Shown piece after piece: positions 1 through 6,930 of a stretch of DNA of 64,000 nucleotides. The notes beneath the pieces are model-generated. The model searched no databases. It was not told the DNA's origin and saw nothing but the letters and a program-made list of their open reading frames with translations. The position numbers were made by a program, and so were the translations under genes. The stretch is from Catalimonadaceae bacterium JC749 (lineage in GTDB: Bacteria > Bacteroidota > Bacteroidia > Cytophagales > Cyclobacteriaceae), in the NCBI GenBank assembly GCA_021730635.1, contig JAJNNC010000019.1, forward strand, positions 1 to 64,000, written 5' to 3'. Numbering within the stretch: the stretch's first letter is position 1; each line of letters begins with the position of its first letter.

Positions 1-10
1 GGCGGTCATT
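1..10. repeat. Right end of a cassette-type palindromic repeat, cut by the window edge
   Basis: The first bases read GGCGGTCATT, matching the tail of the right box (GTTGGCGG) of the repeats seen at 1506 and 15457. The palindrome itself lies outside the window, so this is an inference from the box and from its position just before the first module. Confidence 0.4.
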
Positions 11-30
11 TTAAAACAACCTCACGAAAT

Positions 31-765
31 TTGGAATACATAGAAATAAAACCATACAAAGAATTAGAACCCTTTATTCATTCCTATTGGGAACTGAAAG
101 GAGAAGAATCCGACAGACAATGGGAGCGAAATTTTCCAGATGGCTGTGCAGGCTTAGTAATGAACTTGGGAGAAACCTGTTTGACCGACAATGGTTCTGT
201 ATCTATGGAATCCGGGAAAACCTATGTTGTTGGTGTAATGACTTCTTTTAAAGACAGTTTTATCGACAGCAATACACATTTATTAGGAGTTTGCCTCAAA
301 CCTGCATCTTTTTCAAATTTCTATAACTATGTAGCCCAAGATGAACTGACAGATAACACTATTGAATTTGAAAAATCCAATTCATTTAATATTGATAAAA
401 TACTTGTAAACCATTCCAATTATCTAAATCAATATTTTACAGACATAATTAAAAACAAAAAGAACCAACTACAATCTGTAATCAATGCTATACATTCTTC
501 AAATGGACAATTGAGCATTTCCGAACTATCAAAGCGGAATTATACAACTGTGCGGCAATTAGAACGAATGTTTAAATTGCATATAGGAATTTCACCAAAA
601 GAATACTCAAATATTATTCGGTTTCAAAATGCTTTGAACATAATCAAAAACTCGAGTGAAAATCGCAGTTTATTAGATATTGCAATTGAGTGTGGCTATT
701 ATGACCATTCGCATCTTAGCAATGAAATCAAGCGAAATACAGGGCTTTCACCATCGCTACTTTAA
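31..765 (+). CDS. AraC-family transcriptional regulator
   Basis: A protein of 244 residues. The N-terminal half (about 1-140) is the sensor-type region seen in Bacteroidota AraC proteins (KPYKELEPFIHSYWELKG, NFPDGCAGLVMNLG). The C-terminal 100 residues are a double helix-turn-helix with the diagnostic segments RQLERMFKLHIGISPKEY and IAIECGYYDHSHLSNE. The called start is TTG at 31, but the frame is open to the window edge, so the true start could lie upstream. It is followed by the RibD-type reductase gene at 838. A 21-bp box starting at the stop codon (763-783) recurs almost unchanged after another AraC gene near 30.86 kb, so the gene probably controls its neighbour. The family is secure; the ligand is unknown. 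Confidence 0.88.
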   Translation: MEYIEIKPYKELEPFIHSYWELKGEESDRQWERNFPDGCAGLVMNLGETCLTDNGSVSMESGKTYVVGVMTSFKDSFIDSNTHLLGVCLKPASFSNFYNYVAQDELTDNTIEFEKSNSFNIDKILVNHSNYLNQYFTDIIKNKKNQLQSVINAIHSSNGQLSISELSKRNYTTVRQLERMFKLHIGISPKEYSNIIRFQNALNIIKNSSENRSLLDIAIECGYYDHSHLSNEIKRNTGLSPSLL

Positions 766-783
766 AATGTCGCATTTATACAA
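763..783 (+). promoter_or_regulatory. Operator-like box upstream of the RibD-type reductase gene
   Basis: The core ATGTCGCATTTATACAA follows the AraC stop codon. The same 21 bp with one difference occurs at 30863-30883, again between an AraC gene and its downstream gene, and in both places 21-22 bp before a TAATTTTG -7 element. Binding by the AraC protein is inferred. Confidence 0.6.
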
Positions 784-805
784 AGTGCAAATGGTTGTCT
801 AAAAT

Positions 806-813
806 TAATTTTG
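806..813 (+). promoter_or_regulatory. Bacteroidota-type -7 promoter element
   Basis: TAATTTTG matches TAnnTTTG and lies 24 bp before the ATG at 838, giving a short leader for the reductase gene. Confidence 0.55.
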
Positions 814-837
814 CAAAAACATTAAAATTTAAAACAG

Positions 838-1371
838 ATGCGAAAAATATCACTCTTCATTGCCACAAGTTTAGACGGCTACATTGCAAAACCTAATGAC
901 GACCTAAGTTTCTTAAAACTCGTAGAAAAAGAAGATGAAGACTACGGATATAAAGAATTTACGGACACAATAGACACTTTAATTATTGGTAGAAAAACCT
1001 ATGATTATGTACTTAAAGAAATTGGTTCATCTCATTACGACAATGGACAAAGAGATGTTTATGTTATAACAAGAAACCAAAGACCAAACGTTGGAAGAAC
1101 GACTTTTTACACGGGTAAATTGACCGATTTAGTAGAACAACTAAAATCGGAAAAGGGAAAAAATATATATTGTGATGGTGGTGCAGAAGTAATTAATGAA
1201 CTATTAAAAAATGACTTGATTGATGAGTTTATTATTTCAGTCGTTCCTGTATTGTTAGGTAATGGAACAAGATTATTTAAAGACGGACGACCTGAACAGA
1301 TACTTGAATTTGTGAAAGTAAAAACATTTGAAACGGGATTGACACAACTGCATTACAAACGAAAAAAATAA
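838..1371 (+). CDS. Dihydrofolate reductase family protein (RibD C-terminal-like)
   Basis: A protein of 177 residues of the RibD_C/YyaP-type family: an N-terminal beta strand with ISLFIATSLDGYIA, then DTLIIGRKTYDYV, an IYCDGGAEVINELL nucleotide-binding segment, and the C-terminal VPVLLGNGTRLF motif. Members bind NAD(P)H and resemble dihydrofolate reductase or riboflavin reductases; the natural substrate of this subgroup is usually unknown. ATG start, complete length. It sits 72 bp after the AraC gene and has its own -7 element and operator-like box, so it is probably the regulator's target. Both genes share one cassette bounded by palindromes. Confidence 0.88.
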   Translation: MRKISLFIATSLDGYIAKPNDDLSFLKLVEKEDEDYGYKEFTDTIDTLIIGRKTYDYVLKEIGSSHYDNGQRDVYVITRNQRPNVGRTTFYTGKLTDLVEQLKSEKGKNIYCDGGAEVINELLKNDLIDEFIISVVPVLLGNGTRLFKDGRPEQILEFVKVKTFETGLTQLHYKRKK

Positions 1372-1379
1372 AAAACGAA

Positions 1380-1513
1380 CCACCAACATTGGCTATACGT
1401 AATGCGGGAGAAAGTGCTAATAAAGAAGTAACTGCAAGAAATAAACTAATCAGTAAGCTGAAAATGAAGTGCCTTGAAATCCCGCACTACGCATAGCTGC
1501 AGACCGTTGGCGG
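1380..1513. repeat. Cassette-type palindromic repeat, copy 1
   Basis: Left box CCACCAAC (1380-1387) and right box GTTGGCGG (1506-1513). Inside them arm GCTATACGTAATGCGGGA (1392-1409) pairs with TCCCGCACTACGCATAGC (1480-1497) at 16 of 18 positions. The 70-bp centre is unpaired. This is the clearest copy and defines the family. Confidence 0.75.
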
Positions 1514-1542
1514 CTGTAAAATAAAATTAGATAGCATAGCAA

Positions 1543-2472
1543 TTGAAAATTTATAATACCATATTTTTTACTGATAATCCTGATGAAGATACCATTAACA
1601 GGTTGGGGGATTTACCTATCAAAGGGGATGATTTCAAAATTTCACTTATAGATTTTGAGGCTTCAAAAATTCAAAGTAAAAACATTGCAATTAATACTAA
1701 AGGGTTGGAAAGAGCAAAATTTGCTGCTGAATTAATTTATGCTTGCCACTTTGTAACCATTGCCGAACAATCTATGGAAGGAGATTTATATGGAGAAGAA
1801 TTGATAATAAATGAAATTCCCAAAGTAGGTCAAAGGCAACTTTACACTCCAAGTTTAATTATAGATTGTTATGCTGCTGGAAAAGCATCATTCTCTCAAA
1901 ATATTATTTATGCAATAAACAAGTTTAAATTATCAATAAATACATCCTCGTGCTTATCAGTTGATTTAGATCCTGGTGAGCATTTAGACTGGAAATCCTC
2001 TGAAGATAAAGTTAGATTTGCTTACTCCATTATTTTAGCATATTCCGTAATTGAAGAATTGGGGCTTGAAATAAGAGCAAATAAAGAAAATCCCAGTAAA
2101 TTAGAAAATGGCGAATGGAATCCCATAATACGGCAAAACTTAAAAGAGAGATTAATCGAAGCAAATGTGCCTTTAAATGAAACTATTATTTGGTATGAAA
2201 GAGGAGAAAAACAAACAAGGAAAAAGTCTCCAAAAGAAAGAGAGTTAATGGATTATTCTTCTGGAACTTTTACAAGAGACAAGAAAGTAGATATAATTGA
2301 AGCAATTAGTCAGTTGAGCTATCTAAGGAGTAGCATTTCCGCACATAAATTTGGTAGAAAAATAAAAGAGTTAAATATCTATGATGTAAAGAGTGCTCAA
2401 TATTTAGCTCAACTATTACTGTTATATAAATTAGAATTAATACTGCCACCAACAAAGCATGGCTGTCCATAG
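1543..2472 (+). CDS. Hypothetical protein with a HEPN-like C-terminus
   Basis: A protein of 309 residues, not recognised by name. The C-terminal part (about 250-300) reads as helices around RSSISAHKFGRKIKEL, that is R-x5-H, which fits the R-x4-6-H motif of HEPN ribonucleases and Apea-like HEPN proteins. The N-terminal two thirds is a mixed alpha/beta region with no familiar motif. The only plausible start is TTG at 1543, because an in-frame stop lies just upstream at 1537. It stands alone between two palindromic repeats. Its last residues (LPPTKHGCP) are encoded inside the left part of the next repeat. A toxin, defence or stress ribonuclease role is possible but unproven. Confidence 0.7.
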   Translation: MKIYNTIFFTDNPDEDTINRLGDLPIKGDDFKISLIDFEASKIQSKNIAINTKGLERAKFAAELIYACHFVTIAEQSMEGDLYGEELIINEIPKVGQRQLYTPSLIIDCYAAGKASFSQNIIYAINKFKLSINTSSCLSVDLDPGEHLDWKSSEDKVRFAYSIILAYSVIEELGLEIRANKENPSKLENGEWNPIIRQNLKERLIEANVPLNETIIWYERGEKQTRKKSPKERELMDYSSGTFTRDKKVDIIEAISQLSYLRSSISAHKFGRKIKELNIYDVKSAQYLAQLLLLYKLELILPPTKHGCP

Positions 2473-2513
2473 CCAGCAAAAGCTGGCTACGTCAGACAGA
2501 CTGTCGTTAACGG
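2446..2513. repeat. Cassette-type palindromic repeat, copy 2 (compact form)
   Basis: Left box CCACCAAC (2446-2453), right box GTTAACGG (2506-2513), total 68 bp. The centre is almost fully paired: TAGCCAGC (2470-2477), loop AAAA, GCTGGCTA (2482-2489), with flanking CTGTC and GACAG also pairing. The stop codon of the HEPN-like gene (2470-2472) is inside the stem. The spacing is close to that of a short integron attC site. Confidence 0.65.
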
Positions 2514-2558
2514 CAAGCAGAAAACAAGGTTCCTAATGCGATTTTGATAGTTGGTAGA

Positions 2559-2885
2559 TTATCTTTGATGAAGACATAAACTATTTCCATCTAAATCTTT
2601 CAACCAAGCAAACCTGCCCCATGGTGTATCATCTATTTCTCCAACTTCAATTCCTTTGCCCTTATACTCCCTGACTTTATCTTCAATATCATCAGTCTCA
2701 CAAATAATACCTTGAAACCCAGCGAGAGAAATAGTGGTATTGCTTCCCGGAAAGCCCATTTGAATCCATGATTCTCCATGAGCATCCAGTGCTTCAACAA
2801 TTACTTGAAAACCAAGATTTAAATAAAATTCTTTAGCCTTTTGTCTGTCCTTGACGGGCACCATGATAATTTCTACAGATTTCAT
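2559..2885 (-). CDS. VOC-family (glyoxalase/dioxygenase-like) protein
   Basis: About 108 residues from the ATG at 2885 (MKSVEIIMVPVKDRQKAKEF). The frame extends further upstream, but this start fits the family and leaves a 33-bp leader after a TATCTTTG -7 element. The fold signature is IIMVPVKD followed by AKEFYLNLGF, then WIQMGFPGS, and the final strand WLKDLDGNSLCLHQR. VOC proteins are metal-dependent lyases, dioxygenases or drug-binding resistance proteins; the reaction here cannot be told. It is divergent from the GlxA-type regulator gene at 3009, with a palindromic operator between them, so it is the likely regulated target. Confidence 0.85.
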   Translation of the reverse strand: MKSVEIIMVPVKDRQKAKEFYLNLGFQVIVEALDAHGESWIQMGFPGSNTTISLAGFQGIICETDDIEDKVREYKGKGIEVGEIDDTPWGRFAWLKDLDGNSLCLHQR

Positions 2886-2917
2886 TGTTTTGCTGTTTAA
2901 GATTATGAAATACGAAA

Positions 2918-2925
2918 CAAAGATA
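2918..2925 (-). promoter_or_regulatory. -7 promoter element of the VOC gene
   Basis: On the minus strand TATCTTTG matches TAnnTTTG and lies 33 bp before the ATG at 2885. Confidence 0.5.
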
Positions 2926-2970
2926 CTGACACCGAATGACTCTATCACCGGGTAAAAACGACAATGTTAC

Positions 2971-2986
2971 CTGTCGATTGCGACAG
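2971..2986. promoter_or_regulatory. Palindromic operator between VOC and GlxA-type genes
   Basis: CTGTCG-N4-CGACAG is a perfect 6-4-6 inverted repeat in the divergent intergenic region, with a further CGACA half-site at 2959. It could serve both genes; binding by the GlxA-type regulator is inferred. Confidence 0.5.
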
Positions 2987-3008
2987 TTAAATTTTGTAGA
3001 TTTGTCAT

Positions 3009-3974
3009 ATGAAGCATGTTTCGATATTACCGCTCTATAATGCCACACTCACAAGCATTGACAGCAGTCATCAATTGTTTAGCCGTATCAACGACTTTAT
3101 GAGCTATCAGAACAAGCCGCCCTTTTATAATATTGAAATTGTAGGAATAGCCACAGACACAAAACTTTCAAATGGACTTTACACCATCCGTTCGGACAAG
3201 ACCATTGAACAGGTTAAGAAAACAGATGTGATTGTTTTGCCTTTGTTGTGCAGTAATTTCAAAAGAGCCATTCAGGAAAACAAAAAATATACAGGCTGGC
3301 TTATTGCCCAATATCAAAACGGTGCGGAAATCGTTTGCCTCTGTGTTGGGTCGTTTTACCTGGCATCCACTGGTCTTTTAGACAAAAAAGAATGTGCGGT
3401 TCATTGGGCTGCAAAGAATGAGTTCAAAGAAATGTTTCCGAGCATAAAAGTAATTGAAGATACTATTATAACAGACGAAAACGGTATTTATACCTGCGGA
3501 GGTGGATATTCATACCTCAATTTGCTGTTGTATATTTTCGAAAAACATTTGGGCAGGGAAATATCCATACTTGCATCCAAAATGTTTGAAATTGACATTG
3601 AACGAAAGAGCCAAAATCCTTATGTAATATTTATTGGACAAAAAAAGCACGAAGACGAAGTAGTTTTGAAAGCACAGGAATGGATAGAAAACAATCCCAC
3701 AGAAACATATACGGTAGATGACATTTGTGATAAATTCAATGTAGGAAGAAGAACTTTTGAAAGGCGGTTCAGGAAATGTACAGGTAATTCAATTGCAGAA
3801 TACATACATCGAGTAAAAGTGGAATTTGCTAAAAAACATTTGGAAGCAGGGCGGAAAACTGTGAACGAAATAATCTACGAAACAGGCTATAATGACACGG
3901 ACGCGTTTAGAAAAGTATTTAAAAAGTATACCGATTTAACGCCTGTTGAGTATAGAAAAAAGTACACGACTTAA
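3009..3974 (+). CDS. GlxA-type transcriptional regulator (DJ-1/PfpI domain plus AraC HTH)
   Basis: A protein of 321 residues. Residues 1-190 form a class I glutamine-amidotransferase-like DJ-1/PfpI domain (VSILPLYNATLTSIDSSHQL, DVIVLPLLCSNF), with the nucleophile-elbow-like segment EIVCLCVGSFYLASTGLL and the following CAVHWAA. Residues 220-320 form the AraC DNA-binding domain (YTVDDICDKFNVGRRTFERR, ETGYNDTDAFRKVFKKYTDL). Regulators of this architecture usually activate a neighbouring gene, here probably the divergent VOC gene. ATG start at 3009; complete. It is followed by palindromic repeat copy 3. Confidence 0.9.
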   Translation: MKHVSILPLYNATLTSIDSSHQLFSRINDFMSYQNKPPFYNIEIVGIATDTKLSNGLYTIRSDKTIEQVKKTDVIVLPLLCSNFKRAIQENKKYTGWLIAQYQNGAEIVCLCVGSFYLASTGLLDKKECAVHWAAKNEFKEMFPSIKVIEDTIITDENGIYTCGGGYSYLNLLLYIFEKHLGREISILASKMFEIDIERKSQNPYVIFIGQKKHEDEVVLKAQEWIENNPTETYTVDDICDKFNVGRRTFERRFRKCTGNSIAEYIHRVKVEFAKKHLEAGRKTVNEIIYETGYNDTDAFRKVFKKYTDLTPVEYRKKYTT

Positions 3975-3987
3975 AAAATTAAGCCAG

Positions 3988-4118
3988 CCGCTAACATTCT
4001 ATATGCGTAATGCGGGCTGAACGGCTAAAATTGAGCATTTTTGTTCCTAAGTACTTTGCGATGTGTGGACAATGAATTGCACCGAAATTGGCACTACGCT
4101 TATACTTGGCCATTGTGG
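3988..4118. repeat. Cassette-type palindromic repeat, copy 3
   Basis: Left box CCGCTAAC (3988-3995). Arm TATATGCGTAATGCGGG (4000-4016) pairs imperfectly with GCACTACGCTTATA (4091-4104). A degenerate right box CATTGTGG lies at 4111-4118. The arm sequence is nearly the same as in copy 1. Confidence 0.65.
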
Positions 4119-4142
4119 ATAAAGCAAAAAAACATCATACTC

Positions 4143-4895
4143 ATGATTTACAATATTTTAAACGGTGACTCTCTTGCTTATAGTTTTCCTGATACCAAAA
4201 TCGAAGGAGAGGTAATCGTAGTGAGAGAAGGCCTTATAGATGGAAATCTATCAGGCAACAATCTGCATGATTTTTGGCAATCAAGAGCCAGGTACATGGG
4301 ATTAACAGAAACTGAATATCACAACAATGTTGTAAAGGAATTTGAAAAAATAATGAATGCGCCTGATGGTTCGGAGTTTAATCTTTGGTTTGAGTATGAC
4401 TTGTTCTGTCAGGTTAATATGTGGTTCGTTATTTCAATTATCAATAGTTTGTCAATAAAGAAAAAAGTTTTTGCCGTTTATACTTCCTATTTAGACAAAG
4501 CCAGCAAACAATTTTGGAATGGCTTTGGACCAGCAAATTCAGAGGAACTTAACGTTTGTTATGCGGATAGAATTCCTTTAAGTGAAGTCGACATGAATTT
4601 CGGGCAAGAATTGTGGAGAGCTTACAAAAACGGTAACCTTGAAGCGTTGACAAATCTCTCAAAACATCAATCTTTAGCTTTTCCGTATCTACAAGAAGTA
4701 GTAAAGGCGCATGTTGATCGTTTTCCAGAAGATGGCACAAAAGGAAGACCTGAAAGAGTTATCGAAGATATAACCAAGAATGTTTCAACTGACTTTCATA
4801 GAGTGTTCAGAGAATTTTGGAACAGAGAAAGCATTTATGGTTTTGGTGACACTCAATTACAAAGTCTTTATGACAAAGTAATGCACTACCGCTAA
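4143..4895 (+). CDS. DUF1835 domain-containing protein
   Basis: About 250 residues from the ATG at 4143 (MIYNILNGDSLAYSFP). Reading earlier would run through the palindromic repeat and adds no family-like sequence. The N-terminal LNGDSLAYSFP and VIVVREGLIDG segments are the hallmark of DUF1835, a domain of unknown function; the middle has FNLWFEYDLFCQVNMWF and the end is helical. No function is assigned. It is the only gene of its module. Its stop codon TAA (4893-4895) is part of the left box CCGCTAAC of copy 4. Confidence 0.82.
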   Translation: MIYNILNGDSLAYSFPDTKIEGEVIVVREGLIDGNLSGNNLHDFWQSRARYMGLTETEYHNNVVKEFEKIMNAPDGSEFNLWFEYDLFCQVNMWFVISIINSLSIKKKVFAVYTSYLDKASKQFWNGFGPANSEELNVCYADRIPLSEVDMNFGQELWRAYKNGNLEALTNLSKHQSLAFPYLQEVVKAHVDRFPEDGTKGRPERVIEDITKNVSTDFHRVFREFWNRESIYGFGDTQLQSLYDKVMHYR

Positions 4896-4984
4896 CATGA
4901 TATTGCCAAAAGCGGGGCTGATATAATACTATTGAGCGATAGTGCTGAAATTTCCCCCTTCGGCAATACCCGAGTCGTTCTGCC
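4889..4984. repeat. Cassette-type palindromic repeat, copy 4
   Basis: Left box CCGCTAAC (4889-4896) carries the stop codon of the preceding gene. Arm TATTGCCAAAAGCGGGG (4901-4917) pairs with CCCCCTTCGGCAATA (4954-4968). The right box is weak (GTTCTGCC, 4977-4984). Confidence 0.6.
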
Positions 4985-5015
4985 TCGTTAAGAACCTTCC
5001 TGAAAAAGAACATTT

Positions 5016-5031
5016 TTTAACAAATGGTAAA
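5016..5031. promoter_or_regulatory. Operator-like inverted repeat upstream of the Crp/Fnr gene
   Basis: TTTAACAAATGGTAAA differs by one base from TTTACCAAATGGTAAA at 5633-5648, which lies just after the same gene. One site on each side of the regulator gene suggests control of itself and of the aldo/keto reductase. Confidence 0.55.
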
Positions 5032-5064
5032 TCCAATGCAAAAGACTTTGAATAACTTTCCACG

Positions 5065-5625
5065 ATGAAAGAATTGATAGAATACGTTTTACAGTTTGGA
5101 AACCTGAATCAACAACAAATAGACTTTATTTCGAAGAAAGCAAAAGAGTCAGCGTTTCAAAAAGATGAATATTTTGTTGAAGCAGGAAAAGTTTTAAGAC
5201 AAGTCGGCTTCATCGTGGAAGGTGTTTTCCGTATCTGTTATTACAACAACAAGGGTGAAGAAATTACACGCTACTTTGTTGACGAAAATCATTTGCTTTT
5301 TAGTCCATACGAAAATGAACCTTTCACGGAATATGTTCAAGCGGCAACGGATTGCAAACTCATCGTGTTTTCCAATCAGGATTGGAAAGAAATTTCAAAC
5401 ACAATTGTGGGTTGGGAAGCAATCATGCAAAAAATAATTCAAAAGGCTCTTGTTGAAAAATTGGATAGAAGAAGTCCATTGGTGGCACAAGACGCTACTA
5501 CACGCTACTTAATGTTCATGGAAAAATTTCCTTCGGTTGCTAATCGGGTTCCATTATCTTACATCGCTTCTTATTTGGGCATCACACAGCAATCGTTAAG
5601 CAGAATAAGAAAAAATATCCGCTAA
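5065..5625 (+). CDS. Crp/Fnr-family transcriptional regulator
   Basis: A protein of 186 residues. The N-terminal cyclic-nucleotide-binding-like beta-roll (about 20-115) shows FQKDEYFVEAGKVLRQVGFI, GVFRICYYNNKGEEITRYF and EYVQAATDCKLIVFS. The C-terminal winged helix ends with VPLSYIASYLGITQQSLSRI. This is the short Bacteroidota Crp-like type that acts as a local regulator and often lacks a clear cAMP site. ATG start. It is followed after 88 bp by an aldo/keto reductase gene, with matching inverted repeats before and after the regulator gene, so the pair looks like an autoregulated module. Confidence 0.88.
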   Translation: MKELIEYVLQFGNLNQQQIDFISKKAKESAFQKDEYFVEAGKVLRQVGFIVEGVFRICYYNNKGEEITRYFVDENHLLFSPYENEPFTEYVQAATDCKLIVFSNQDWKEISNTIVGWEAIMQKIIQKALVEKLDRRSPLVAQDATTRYLMFMEKFPSVANRVPLSYIASYLGITQQSLSRIRKNIR

Positions 5626-5632
5626 TTCGCTT

Positions 5633-5648
5633 TTTACCAAATGGTAAA
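5633..5648. promoter_or_regulatory. Operator-like inverted repeat before the aldo/keto reductase gene
   Basis: TTTACCAAATGGTAAA has 7-bp arms TTTACCA and TGGTAAA around AA and matches the site at 5016-5031 at 15 of 16 positions. Confidence 0.55.
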
Positions 5649-5713
5649 TGGTTTCATTTTTAAATAAACAAACTTTGCAACATTCATTAAAATGTTCACA
5701 AAAAAGTTTAAAA

Positions 5714-6709
5714 ATGAAATCAAGAAAATTAAGAGATGTAGAAGTGTCAGCCATTGGTTATGGTTGTATGGGGCTTAGTGGGGGATATGGAGCTACGCCT
5801 ACTAAAGAAGAAGCAGTGAAAATAATCCGTGCCGCTTATGATATGGGTTATACCTTGTTTAATACTGCCGAGTTTTATGTTATGAACACTGTCAATGAGG
5901 AGTTGGTGGGCGAAGCATTACAAGATATACGCAACGAGGTGGCTATTTCCACAAAATTCTGGATGGCAGAAAACTGGGAAGGCAAATCCACTCAGCATTT
6001 AATGCAGGAACTTAGAACGCGTCTTGAGAACTCTTTGAAAAAACTTCGCACCGACCATGTTGAGATATATACCCAAGCAAGAGTTAACAAAGACATTCCG
6101 CTGGAAGAGGTGGCGTATTGTATGGGCGAGCTGATTAAAGAGGGTAAAATACTTGGCTGGGGACTTTCTCAGGTGAAAGCAGATGAGATTGAAAGAGCAA
6201 ATGCCGTAACTCCGTTAACTGCTATAGAGAGTGAATACTCTATCATGGAACGCACCAATGAAAAAGACGTTATTCCGTTGTGCGAAAAACTAAACATAGG
6301 TTTTATGGCGTTCTCACCCTTAGCCAACGGTTTTCTTTCCGGTTCTGCTACCAACGCAAACTATGATGGTTTGGATATAAGAAGAGTGATTACACGTTTT
6401 GACAAGGATAACTTGGCGGCCAATCAGCCATTGTTAGATTTGCTTCATCAATTTGCCAAAGAAAAGGATGGTGCCGGAATGCGGGTCACACCTGCTCAGA
6501 TCTCATTAGCGTGGATGTTGCATAAAAAAGATTTCATCGTACCGATTCCCGGTTCAAGAAAATTAGAAAGAATGAAAGAAAATTTTTGTGCAGCCAACGT
6601 GGAACTGACAGATGAAGAATTTAACCAAATTGAAACGGAACTTGCCAATATTAAAATTTACGGTGACAGAAGAGATGAAGACATTGTAAAACTAAGAACG
6701 CTGCATTAG
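5714..6709 (+). CDS. Aldo/keto reductase
   Basis: About 331 residues from the ATG at 5714 (MKSRKLRDVEVSAIGYGC). The earlier ATG at 5648 would start inside the operator and adds 22 unrelated residues. It is a TIM-barrel NADPH-dependent oxidoreductase: GYGCMGLSGGYG, the active-site region YTLFNTAEFY (Asp-to-Asn and Tyr positions), DHVEIYTQARVNKDIPLEEV, and the cofactor motif VPIPGSRKLERMKEN. In the usual family motif the second catalytic aspartate reads FDTAExY; here it is FNTAEFY, which may lower activity. LYTQHRVDP of related proteins is here IYTQARVNK. It is the likely target of the adjacent Crp/Fnr gene. Confidence 0.9.
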   Translation: MKSRKLRDVEVSAIGYGCMGLSGGYGATPTKEEAVKIIRAAYDMGYTLFNTAEFYVMNTVNEELVGEALQDIRNEVAISTKFWMAENWEGKSTQHLMQELRTRLENSLKKLRTDHVEIYTQARVNKDIPLEEVAYCMGELIKEGKILGWGLSQVKADEIERANAVTPLTAIESEYSIMERTNEKDVIPLCEKLNIGFMAFSPLANGFLSGSATNANYDGLDIRRVITRFDKDNLAANQPLLDLLHQFAKEKDGAGMRVTPAQISLAWMLHKKDFIVPIPGSRKLERMKENFCAANVELTDEEFNQIETELANIKIYGDRRDEDIVKLRTLH

Positions 6710-6748
6710 CACAGCGATATGAGCAAGTGTTCGTAAAAAAAGCAGTAC

Positions 6749-6878
6749 ACAACAAGGTATTGTCACAATGGAGGCTGACGTTCAATTAACCACGTTAGCC
6801 TTTTTTTGTACATTTATACTGTATTGAATGTTAGTGCTTTTAAATTCCCCACTGCAGCAATACCCAAATCGTTATAAC
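6749..6878. repeat. Cassette-type palindromic repeat, copy 5
   Basis: Left box region ACAAC near 6749. Arm GGTATTGTCACAATGGAGG (from 6756) pairs weakly with CCCCACTGCAGCAATACC (6847-6864), and the right box is GTTATAAC (6871-6878). It is more degenerate than copies 1 and 7 and contains a strong terminator-like hairpin. Confidence 0.5.
6773..6807 (+). terminator. Rho-independent terminator
   Basis: GGCTGACGT and ACGTTAGCC form a 9-bp stem with one G-T pair and a 10-base loop, followed by seven T. It lies 63 bp after the aldo/keto reductase gene, inside repeat copy 5. Confidence 0.7.
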
Positions 6879-6930
6879 CAATTCTGACCCTTCCTAAAAA
6901 ACAGGCAGACAAATTCAAGAATTATACAAC

